DNA from: Chitinophaga pinensis
Lineage (GTDB): Bacteria; Bacteroidota; Bacteroidia; UKL13-3
Direction: 5' to 3'
Length of the DNA stretch: 9,800 nt
NCBI GenBank assembly: GCA_945875195.1
Contig: CAMCJW010000091.1
Span: 1-9,800, forward strand
The notes below the pieces were generated by a model. The model was not told where the DNA came from and made no database searches. It was given only the letters and a program-made list of their open reading frames with translations. Shown one piece after another: positions 1 through 7,300 of this stretch. Each line of letters starts with the position of its first letter. Positions within the stretch are counted from its first letter, which is position 1. A program made the translations under genes and the position numbers.

Positions 1-191
1 CTCTCATCCAACCCCAACCTTCAGGTTGGGGCTCCTCACCCTCTCATCCAACCCCAACCTTCAGGTTGGAGCTCCTCAACCACCACCAACCCCAACCTTC
101 AGGTTGGGGCTCCTCAACCTCTCATCCAACCCCAACCTTCAGGTTGGGGACACTCAACAACACCACCAACCCCCCAACCTTCAGGTTGGGG
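1..191. repeat. Tandem array of five hairpin-forming palindromic repeats, truncated at left edge
   Basis: Five copies of the unit CCCCAACCTTCAGGTTGGGG lie at 12-31, 52-71, 90-109, 130-149 and 172-191. Four are identical; the copy at 52-71 has one substitution (G to A at position 70). Each can fold into an 8-bp stem, CCCCAACC with GGTTGGGG, around a TTCA loop. Start-to-start distances are 40, 38, 40 and 42 bp. The 18-22 bp spacers are pyrimidine-rich and resemble one another, for example CTCCTCA followed by CTCTCATCCAA or ACCACCACCAA. The first 11 bases of the window match the end of a spacer, so the array very probably continues to the left. It resembles arrays of repetitive extragenic palindromes. 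Function is unknown. No reading frame through it looks like a real protein. Confidence 0.85.
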
Positions 192-202
192 CTCCTCACA
201 AA

Positions 203-219
203 AAAGCCCTAAGGGCTTT
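203..219. repeat. Short perfect hairpin next to the array
   Basis: AAAGCCCT at 203-210 pairs with AGGGCTTT at 212-219 around a single central base; a realistic fold has a 7-bp stem and a TAA loop. A run of A precedes it and TTTA follows, so it could act as a weak terminator for a transcript entering from the left. It sits between the hairpin array and the nested palindrome, and its CCCTAAGGG tip resembles the CCTAAAGG tips of the hairpins at 325-338 and 358-385. Confidence 0.5.
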
Positions 220-227
220 AATAACAA

Positions 228-385
228 TAGCCCGGTGCATTTATGCCCGGGTATATTCAAGGACCAAAAGACCACATCAGGCCTTTTCAAAAAAAATCGC
301 TGCACAACATAAACAAAAATGAAAAGGCCTAAAGGCCTATAAAAATCTGCGTCACCATATACCCGGGCCTAAAGGCACCGGGCTA
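228..385. repeat. Nested inverted-repeat region (MITE-like or REP-like)
   Basis: A 28-nt segment at 228-255 is the inverted copy of 358-385 with 26 of 28 positions matching. Each arm can also fold on itself: a CCCGG/CCGGG stem, one bulged base, three further pairs and a four-base loop. The two mismatches between arms fall on the innermost pair of that small hairpin (A239-T244 in the left arm, C369-G374 in the right arm), so pairing is kept. Inside the arms lies a second perfect 11-bp inverted repeat, AGGCCTTTTCA at 279-289 and TGAAAAGGCCT at 320-330, and a small hairpin at 325-338 (AGGCC, TAAA, GGCCT). No transposase gene and no clear target-site duplication is visible. It may be a non-autonomous element or a compound palindrome. 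Confidence 0.65.
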
Positions 386-419
386 TTATTTTTTTACAAC
401 CTGCAAAAAATGCAAACCA

Positions 420-448
420 TATAACCCCGGCTTAAAGGCACCGGGCTA
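420..448. repeat. Third, diverged copy of the 28-nt palindromic arm
   Basis: This 29-nt segment is a direct repeat of the arm at 358-385, spaced 62 nt start to start. The right half, AAAGGCACCGGGCTA, is identical. The left half differs (CCCCGGCTT instead of CCCGGGCCT), so the outer 5-bp CCCGG/CCGGG stem is kept but the inner stem is weakened. It lies just upstream, in window orientation, of the gldJ terminator. This copy shows the arm is a mobile or recurrent unit rather than just one half of a single inverted repeat. Confidence 0.55.
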
Positions 449-453
449 ATAAC

Positions 454-485
454 AAAAAAAAGGCCATCATTGCTGATGGCCTTTT
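454..485 (-). terminator. Intrinsic terminator downstream of gldJ
   Basis: AAAAGGCCATCA at 458-469 and TGATGGCCTTTT at 474-485 form a perfect 12-bp stem around a four-base loop. Read on the minus strand the stem is followed by eight T in a row (454-461), then GTT. It begins 27 nt after the gldJ stop codon, so it should end the leftward gldJ transcript. The T run on the plus strand is only four bases, so it would be weaker for transcripts entering from the left. Confidence 0.88.
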
Positions 486-512
486 AGTTGTAATTCAAAT
501 TTTCTTACAGAA

Positions 513-1958
513 TTATTTACCTTTTTTGGTCATTTCGCCTACTCTATCCATTACGCAACGGAAACCAATAGTGGCGGTTGATTGATCTTGATCTAAATAG
601 CGTCTGTTACCTGGGCTCATCCAATAAGCTCTATCAGCCCAACTACCACCTTTGTAAACGCGAGCAGCATTATCTATCAATGAAGAAACACCATACTCAT
701 ATTTTTGCTCAATATCTGGGTAACCTAACTCATCTTTGTAGCCAATGTTATCAGATTTCTTGTAGTTTCTGCGTTTGGCATTGTCTTCCTCGGTTACGTC
801 TATATATATTAAACGACCAAGACTATCTTTTTCAGAGATAAAGCCATCAGCATCTGATTTATATTTTTTGTAGCTATTACCGCGATATGGATTGAAACTG
901 GTATTGTCTTCAAGTGATAAAGGACGATACACATCATTAGTCCATTCACTTACATTACCAGCCATGTGGTATAAACCTAAATCGTTAGGTAAAAATTTAC
1001 CATCTTTAACTAAAGTAGTATATAGCGCACCATCGTTTAAGTTACCTGCAATACCAGCACCATCACCTCTACCTCTGGTGTAGTTGGCATACATTTTACC
1101 GCGAGTATTTTCTGTATCAGCTCTACGCATGGTTAAACCATTCCAAGGGTAAATTCTTTTTACATCAATGTTTTCATTGAAACCTGCAGATTTATATGCA
1201 CCAGCAGCATATTCCCACTCCGATTCGGTTGGTAGGCGGTAGCTTGGCAACAAGATACCATCTTCCATGCGCACTTGGCGCGTTTTTCCACCTGGAGAGT
1301 AATCACGTAATTCTTTTTTAACACTTGGAGTGTATAAACCAAGTAGATAAGCTTCTGTATTAAAGTTTTGATCGCCAGTTTGCTTTTGGATATCTAAATT
1401 AACAAAACCTTCACGCACCATAATCATTTCGTTTACACGATCTGTGCGCCATTTGCAATATTCAGCAGATTGAACCCAACTAACGCCTACAACAGGGTAA
1501 TCTCTGTATGCAGGGTGACGTAAGTAATACAATACATATGGTTCATTGTATGATAATTTATCTCTCCAAACCAAAGTATCAGGTAATGCTTTTGAGTATA
1601 TAATTGGGTTATCTGCATATTGACGCATTAACCAATGTAAGTACTCTAAATAATGAAAATTGGTAACTTCAGTTTCATCCATGTAGAAGCTACTAACAGA
1701 AGCTCTGCGCTTCAAGTTATTGTGGTCGTAAGTAAGATCTGTTTCGGCAGCACCCATCGTAAAGGTACCTCCTTCAACAAATATTAAACCCGGACCAGTT
1801 TCCTGCTCCTTGAATTTGTGTTTTTCGAAGCCACCCCATTTGGCGTCATTGTACTTCCATCCGGTAGTACTTGATTTACCTGCTTTGTTACAAGAAGAAG
1901 TATAAAAAATACTTGCTCCTAAAAGGGAGTAAAGGAAAAATTTTGAAACCGTTTTCAT
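513..1958 (-). CDS. gldJ: GldJ-type T9SS/gliding motility lipoprotein (SUMF1/FGE-fold)
   Basis: Predicted 481-residue lipoprotein. A signal peptide ends in TSSC, with Cys23 as the likely lipidated residue, which implies outer-membrane anchoring on the periplasmic side. The conserved stretch TGW (about 32-34), KEQETGPGLIFVEGGTFTMG (50-69) and FYMDETEVTN (91-100), then ALPDTLVWRDKL and RHPAYRDYPVVGVSW, matches GldJ rather than GldK as I recall them. The rest is a formylglycine-generating-enzyme fold ending in GGSW (from 437) and GFRC (465-468). No cysteine lies between those two motifs, so the catalytic pair of true FGE enzymes is missing and a structural role is expected. It is shorter than Flavobacterium johnsoniae GldJ (about 560 residues from memory). 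In that species GldJ stabilises GldK and is needed for secretion and gliding. The start is the ATG at 1958; a GTG directly before it is less likely. The gene is last in the leftward set and ends at the terminator at 454-485. Confidence 0.87.
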   Translation of the reverse strand: MKTVSKFFLYSLLGASIFYTSSCNKAGKSSTTGWKYNDAKWGGFEKHKFKEQETGPGLIFVEGGTFTMGAAETDLTYDHNNLKRRASVSSFYMDETEVTNFHYLEYLHWLMRQYADNPIIYSKALPDTLVWRDKLSYNEPYVLYYLRHPAYRDYPVVGVSWVQSAEYCKWRTDRVNEMIMVREGFVNLDIQKQTGDQNFNTEAYLLGLYTPSVKKELRDYSPGGKTRQVRMEDGILLPSYRLPTESEWEYAAGAYKSAGFNENIDVKRIYPWNGLTMRRADTENTRGKMYANYTRGRGDGAGIAGNLNDGALYTTLVKDGKFLPNDLGLYHMAGNVSEWTNDVYRPLSLEDNTSFNPYRGNSYKKYKSDADGFISEKDSLGRLIYIDVTEEDNAKRRNYKKSDNIGYKDELGYPDIEQKYEYGVSSLIDNAARVYKGGSWADRAYWMSPGNRRYLDQDQSTATIGFRCVMDRVGEMTKKGK

Positions 1959-1983
1959 CACTTTATCTTAATTTTGGAATATT

Positions 1984-2013
1984 CAAACATAAGGAATATT
2001 TTTAAAAAAACAC
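1984..2013 (-). promoter_or_regulatory. Candidate Bacteroidota-type promoter for gldJ
   Basis: On the minus strand, TATGTTTG (1991-1984) matches the Bacteroidota -7 consensus TAnnTTTG exactly. Nineteen bases upstream is GTG (2013-2011), a partial match to the -33 TTG element. The -7 box ends 25 nt before the gldJ ATG, leaving a short leader of about 20 nt. If real, gldJ can be transcribed separately from the PorP-like genes. AT-rich DNA yields such matches by chance, so confidence is moderate to low. Confidence 0.4.
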
Positions 2014-2046
2014 TTATTCACAATGTTTTTATAAAAAAAACCAATT

Positions 2047-3039
2047 TTATAGTTCTGGGCAAACAAGCCTTTTGTTATATCTCACGCCTTGCTTAGGCTT
2101 TGGTTTAATTTCAAAACCCAAAGAAATTTCATGAGAGCCAACTGTAGCAGTTTTTGCCTTTGAAATGGTAGCATCATAGCTGTATCCTACTTTCATATTT
2201 GGAAAACGCAAACCAATTAAAAAAATTGCAGCATCAGAATTATTTGAGGTTTGCCTGAACCAAGCTCCCAAGGTAAGGGCCTTCTGTTTCACATAAAAAC
2301 CAAGATTCATTTGATAAAATTCTTTTTGTTGCATGAATAAAAGGTTGGGAGAAAGAATAATTCGCTCTTCTTCATACCTTGTTTTATTGAGGTAAATATT
2401 TACGCCAGTATGTAAGGTGTATTTTCTAGGTAGTTTTAGAGCTTGATCATCCTTATCTCTGTAATAAAAGCTCATATTTGGTTCGGTTAGGTTATGGATG
2501 GCTGCCCCAAAAAACATGCGGCTACTATATAATAACATGCCGGTAGAAAAATTGGGTACTGTAATTTGTTCAATTCCTTTGGCCTCTGCTGTAGGCAAAA
2601 CTGCTCCCCTTGCAGGGTCAATCATATCCTCAAAAACAAATTTACTGAAATCGTACCTTCTTTGAAGAATGCCACCTTGAAGGGCTGCATTGATTGCCCA
2701 TTCCCTGTTTATTTCTAGGTTATATGAATAAATTCCACTGATACTAGTTGTTGTAAGAAAACCATCCCCAGCAACATCATACATGCTTACCATACCCAAA
2801 CCGCTTTTTATCTTACCTAAGTAACCATCTACGCCAATAACTGCAGTTTTATAATTGTTTTGAAGGGCTGTATACTGAGAACGTGCATTTAAACCAACCC
2901 TGAATTTACGGGCAGCACCAGCCATAGCTGGATTTGTATATAGCGGAGAAGCGTAAAACTGACTTAATTGCGGATCTTGCGCACTGATATCCTGCCCAAT
3001 TGCTAAACAAATTAATAAGGATACGAAAATCTTTTTCAT
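2047..3039 (-). CDS. PorP/SprF-family T9SS outer-membrane protein, copy 2
   Basis: Predicted 330-residue protein. An N-terminal signal peptide probably cleaves after ISA (residue 20), giving a mature protein that starts QDPQLSQFYASPLYTNPAMAG, the family signature. The rest alternates aromatic and polar residues with repeated glycine, as in outer-membrane beta-barrels. The tail holds GYSYDATISKAKT and SHEISLGFE and ends in CPEL; that Cys (327) is the only one in the mature protein. Members of this family (PorP, SprF) are T9SS components, some required for secretion of one particular adhesin. No such cargo gene is adjacent. It is a paralogue of the gene immediately upstream (3154-4149), colinear throughout. 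The start is the ATG at 3039; a TTG directly before it is unlikely. It lies 114 nt after the upstream gene and 88 nt before gldJ, so co-transcription is plausible. The specific partner is unknown. Confidence 0.88.
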   Translation of the reverse strand: MKKIFVSLLICLAIGQDISAQDPQLSQFYASPLYTNPAMAGAARKFRVGLNARSQYTALQNNYKTAVIGVDGYLGKIKSGLGMVSMYDVAGDGFLTTTSISGIYSYNLEINREWAINAALQGGILQRRYDFSKFVFEDMIDPARGAVLPTAEAKGIEQITVPNFSTGMLLYSSRMFFGAAIHNLTEPNMSFYYRDKDDQALKLPRKYTLHTGVNIYLNKTRYEEERIILSPNLLFMQQKEFYQMNLGFYVKQKALTLGAWFRQTSNNSDAAIFLIGLRFPNMKVGYSYDATISKAKTATVGSHEISLGFEIKPKPKQGVRYNKRLVCPEL

Positions 3040-3121
3040 CAACTTCTGGTATTATTGGTTTAAAAATAATAAATTAAATCTTAAACCCAAATTAAATTAT
3101 TTTAATGTTTCAACTCAAAAA

Positions 3122-3133
3122 TTACTTAAGTAA
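3122..3133. other. Perfect 12-bp palindrome between the two porP-like genes
   Basis: TTACTTAAGTAA is exactly self-complementary and sits 20 nt beyond the stop codon of the upstream PorP-like gene. It could be an operator half-site pair or chance in AT-rich DNA. The rest of the 114-bp gap (3040-3153) contains no convincing terminator, and I could identify no clear promoter beyond weak TAnnTTTG-like matches. Confidence 0.2.
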
Positions 3134-3153
3134 ATTAAATATCAATTTTAACC

Positions 3154-4149
3154 TTAAAAATCAGGACAAGTTACTTTACGAGGTTTTGATTTTGGAACGC
3201 GCTTCTTTAATTCAAAGGCAATTGAAACCTCATGAGAATTGGTGGCTCCCGTCTTTGCCTTACTCATAGTTGCATCGTAAGAATAGCCAATTTTAATTTT
3301 AGGGGCTTTTATACCAACCAAAATAATTACGGCATCAGAATTTACTGAATTCTGACGGTAATATACACCACCCACAAAAGACCCTTTGCTCATATACATT
3401 CCCAAATTCACTTGGTTAAACTGACGTTGGGTTTTGAAAATCACATTCGGATACAAATTAACTTGGTTTCTTTCATTCCTATCCCTCACAATTGGAATGA
3501 CCAAGCCTGCATGAGCAGTATATCTTCTAGGTATGGGATTTGAACTACCTATATAAAATGCTTGAGAAGGTTCAAATAAATTGTGTGCGGCAAAACCACC
3601 ATAAAAACTTTTTGAGTATCCTATAATACCTGCACCAAAATTTGGAATAATGATGGAATTATCACCTGAAGGCTCATTTGTGGGCCTAATAAAACCTTGA
3701 GTAGTAACAATTTGATCAAACCACAGCAATTTACTAAAGTCTATGGTTTTTTGCATAATGCCCGCCTGAACAGCTGCTTGGATTGTAAATTTTCTATTAA
3801 CAGGAATTTGGTATGCGTAAATGGCATTGATACCAGTAGTTTTTAATGTACCTACCCCTTGCTCATCATAAGAAGCCATTACCCCAAATGCACCATTAAT
3901 CTTATCAAAATGCTCATCATAACTGAACGACCCCGTACGGAAAGCACCAGATACGCTAGGCCATTGGTTCCTAAAGTCCATGACAATTCTACCGTGATTT
4001 ACACTACCAGCAAATGCAGGATTTGTATATATCGGATTGGCATAAAACTGAGAGAATTGCGGATCTTGCGCCCACGATTCTGCTCCCAGCAGTAGCATCA
4101 TCCAAATAATTATATTTACCCTTATTACTGAGCTCTTGTTTGAATTCAT
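3154..4149 (-). CDS. PorP/SprF-family T9SS outer-membrane protein, copy 1
   Basis: Predicted 331-residue protein with a clear ATG start. The signal peptide, with hydrophobic core IIIWMMLLLG, probably cleaves after SWA (residue 27), leaving QDPQFSQFYANPIYTNPAFAG, the most recognisable family motif. The body carries barrel-like segments such as FGAGIIGYSKSFYGGFAAHN and VGGVYYRQNSVNSDAVIILVG. The tail contains GYSYDATMSKAKT, SHEVSIAFELKKR and ends in CPDF, with the only mature cysteine at 328. The neighbouring copy (2047-3039) shares these blocks in the same order but differs in the middle, which suggests an old duplication with different partners. This gene is first in the leftward set and reads away from porU, with the 156-bp gap at 4150-4305 likely holding its promoter. 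By family it should sit in the outer membrane. Whether it is the core PorP or a cargo-specific SprF-like protein cannot be decided from sequence alone. Confidence 0.88.
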   Translation of the reverse strand: MNSNKSSVIRVNIIIWMMLLLGAESWAQDPQFSQFYANPIYTNPAFAGSVNHGRIVMDFRNQWPSVSGAFRTGSFSYDEHFDKINGAFGVMASYDEQGVGTLKTTGINAIYAYQIPVNRKFTIQAAVQAGIMQKTIDFSKLLWFDQIVTTQGFIRPTNEPSGDNSIIIPNFGAGIIGYSKSFYGGFAAHNLFEPSQAFYIGSSNPIPRRYTAHAGLVIPIVRDRNERNQVNLYPNVIFKTQRQFNQVNLGMYMSKGSFVGGVYYRQNSVNSDAVIILVGIKAPKIKIGYSYDATMSKAKTGATNSHEVSIAFELKKRVPKSKPRKVTCPDF

Positions 4150-4305
4150 TTAATTTAATGTCGATCCGATTCTAATTACCATAGAAATGCAATAATAATA
4201 ATTTGTTTTAATAAACTTCACACTTAACAGCACAATTTGTTTTTATTTGTTAACGTTTAAAGCAGTATTAACGAATTTTCAATAATAAGTATTTTGTTTG
4301 TACCC
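4150..4305. promoter_or_regulatory. Divergent promoter region between porP-like 1 and porU
   Basis: This AT-rich 156-bp gap lies between the head-to-head starts of the porP-like gene (minus) and porU (plus), so both units must be transcribed from here or from further away. I see only partial -7 matches: TTTATTTG at 4242-4249 on the plus strand and TAAGTGTG at 4226-4219 on the minus strand, each one base off TAnnTTTG and without a convincing -33 element. No strong inverted repeat stands out. The call rests on gene orientation. Confidence 0.4.
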
Positions 4306-7300
4306 ATGCAATTTTTAAAAAAATTAAGAAAAATTAAGCATTTTCTGCTCATTTTCAGTTTGCTTTTTGTGGCTATTTGCGGGGGTATTCAGGCCCAAAA
4401 TAATGCCATTTATACCGCTATTGACTGGAATTCAACTACTTCAAATAAGTTGGAATTTCCGGGTGCTGTTTACGATACAGCAAATGGCAATGCACCGATT
4501 TTTCAGAAAAAAATTAGCATTAACGCCAATCAAATTGAAAAAATTAATATTTTACCTCTCAAAGAATCTGATTTGGAAGCAAATAATTTTACAAGTTTTC
4601 CAAAAATTTCCAATTCATACAATGTAAATTATCACGTGGCCTATGAAAGAGGTGCAACTTTTTTAATGCTTTATTTTTGTCCGCTGCGAAAAGAAGGCAA
4701 TCAATTAAAGAGATTGGATAATTTTAACATTGAAATTATTTATGGAAACAACCAAGCCGCTACAAGTTTAAAAAAGAAACCAGTTTATGCAGCCAATTCA
4801 GTTCTTGCGAGTGGTGATTGGGTAAAAATTGGTACCACGCAAAATGGTATTTATAGAATTGATTATGGAACCATTAGAAATCTTGGAATTAATCCAGATA
4901 TCATTGATCCACGTAACATCAAATTATATGGAAGAGGTGCGGGCATGGTTCCACAAACAAATGCAGCAGAAAGAATAGACGACCTCAAAGAGATTCCAAT
5001 TGGTTTTCAAGGGGAAAGCGATGGTAAATTTAACCCTAGCGACTTCATTACCTTTTATGGCGAATCACAAATTAACCAGTGGAGTTATGATGCAACTACC
5101 AAAGAGTATTCCTTTGTTTCTAATTTTTATTGTGATACAACCTATTACTTTTTAACTGTTGGTTCGAGCCCAGGAAAGCGCATTGCTAAAGTGAGTTCTA
5201 CTACGGGTGAAAGTGCAGTAATTAACTCTTACACCTATTTATATCAATACAACAACGAAAAAAGCAACCTCATTAAAACAGGTAAGATTTGGGTTGGGGA
5301 AGATTTTGACCGCATTACCCAACAAAATTTTAATGTAAGTATTCCTTTTCTAATTACGTCTGAACCTATTAAATTTCGTTCATCAGTAACCGCTCGTTCA
5401 TTTGTAAACAGCAACTTTCAAATTCAAGCAAATGGTGCACCCATCATGAACCAATTGTGTACGTCAGTTAACCCTGGTTACGAACAAAGTCATACTTGTG
5501 GTTTAATAATTGATAAAACTTCCTTTACAAGTAATTCTTCTAATTTTACCCTGAATTATTCTTATGATAAACCTGCAAGTGGAAGCATAGGTTGGCTCGA
5601 TTTTTTTGAAATACAAGCAAAAGCAGAACTAAGGATATTGAATGGAAATTTTATCTTCAAAGATGCCAGTAACATTGGAGTTGGGAAAATTTCTAAATAT
5701 GTTATTGGTTCAAACCGAACCTTAACGGTTTTAGATGTAAGCAACCCTGTTGAGCCTTATATAATAGAAGGAACATTTGCTGCAAACCAGTATTCATTTA
5801 TTCATCCAACGGATAGCCTTAAAACATTTGCAGCTTATGATGGATCAAATTATTTACAGGTTGTAAACGGAGGTAAAATTGCCAATCAAAACCTGCATGC
5901 TTTGAGTAACCCTGATGGATTTATTATTGCACATCCTGCATTTATGAGTGAAGCAAAAAGATTAGCTAACCACCACCGTACAAAAGATAATTTTTCAATT
6001 CACGTGGTAAATATTCAAGAAATTTATAACGAATTTTCGGCTGGCTCGCCTGACCCTAGCGCCATTAGAGATTTTCTGCGGATGTTTTATAAAAGAGCTG
6101 CAACGCCAGCACAAATGCCCAAATATGTTACCTTGTTTGGAAGGGCTTCTTATGATTATAAATATAGAGAAAAACCGAATACCAATTTTATTCCAACCTT
6201 CGAAAGCTTAGCTTCATTTAGTCCTACCAATAGTTATTGCAGCGATGATTATTTGGGTTTTTTAGACGACAGTGAAGGTCGATGGGATGTTGGATCAAAC
6301 CCTGGCGAACTATTAGATATTGGAATTGGCAGATTACCTGTGACCAATGAAACAGAGGCCAATGATGTGGTTAATAAAATAATAGCTTATACAGGCATTT
6401 CTTCCTTTAACCCTTGGCGCAACAAATTGGTTTTTGTAGCCGATGATGAAGATTATAATTCACATCAAACACAAGCAGATGGTATTGCCAATAGCCAATT
6501 GAGTAAATACCCCGAGTACAATGTAGAAAAAATATACCTAGATGCCTATAAAAAGGAAAGCACTGCTGGCGGAGCAAGGTTCCCCGATGCGCAAAAAGCC
6601 ATCAATAATTCCATTGAAAGTGGTTGCTTGATTTTTAATTATACTGGTCATGGAGGTGAGGTAGGACTCACAGCAGAAAGGGTGATGGGCATAGACGACA
6701 TCAATAGTTGGACCAATGGTTTGGAGTCGACAGGAGTTAGGTTGCCTTTGTTTTTAACTGCTACTTGTGAATTTAGTAGATTCGATGATCCTGCAAGGCT
6801 ATCGGCTGGAGAATTGGCTTTGCTCAATCCGATTGGCGGGGCTATAGGTTTGTTTACAACAGTTAGGTTGGTTTATTCTGGGCAAAATGCAGCGCTGAAT
6901 GAAAAGTTTTATGACAATGTTGGTTTCGATTCTATTTCACAATTGAATCCGCCACGCTTGGGAGATATTATAAAAAGGACAAAGAATGCCTATATTGATG
7001 ATAACACCAGAAATTTTACCTTATTAGGTGATCCATTTTTAATGCTGGCTTATGCCAATTATGGCGTAAAAACCAGCAAAATAAATGGCAAAGATTTGGC
7101 CATATTTAACGACACCTTGAAGGCATTAAAGAAGTTTGAAATTAGTGGATTTGTTACCGATAAAATTGGCAATAAATTAACCAATTATAATGGCGAAATT
7201 TACCCTGTGATTTATGATAAATTCACTACTTATTCTACTCTTGGTCAAAACCCTCCATCAAGCCTCCCAATGCCTTTTGTTATGCAGAACAATGTACTTT

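Noticed and set aside
1..191. CRISPR array
   Set aside because: The repeats are palindromic and about 20 bp, the spacers are similar to one another and low in complexity, and no cas gene is present.
26..322. 98-codon open reading frame on the plus strand encoding repeated NPNLQVG
   Set aside because: It is only a translation of the hairpin array and the nested palindrome; its composition follows the DNA repeats, and there is no family similarity or ribosome binding site.
228..385. Complete insertion sequence
   Set aside because: There is no transposase reading frame between the inverted repeats and no visible target-site duplication; at most it is a non-autonomous element.
513..1958. Assignment as GldK/PorK instead of GldJ
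   Set aside because: The length would fit GldK, but the TGW start, KEQETGPG, ALPDTLVWRDKL and RHPAYRDYPVVGV blocks are GldJ features as I recall them, and no gldL, gldM or gldN follows.
4294..4305. Upstream TTG start for porU (and GTG or TTG one codon before gldJ and porP-like 2)
   Set aside because: In each case an ATG follows within one to four codons and gives a cleaner signal peptide, so the alternative starts are unnecessary.
4150..4305. Riboswitch or small RNA gene in the divergent gap
   Set aside because: The gap is AT-rich with no strong stem, no terminator and no recognisable conserved core.
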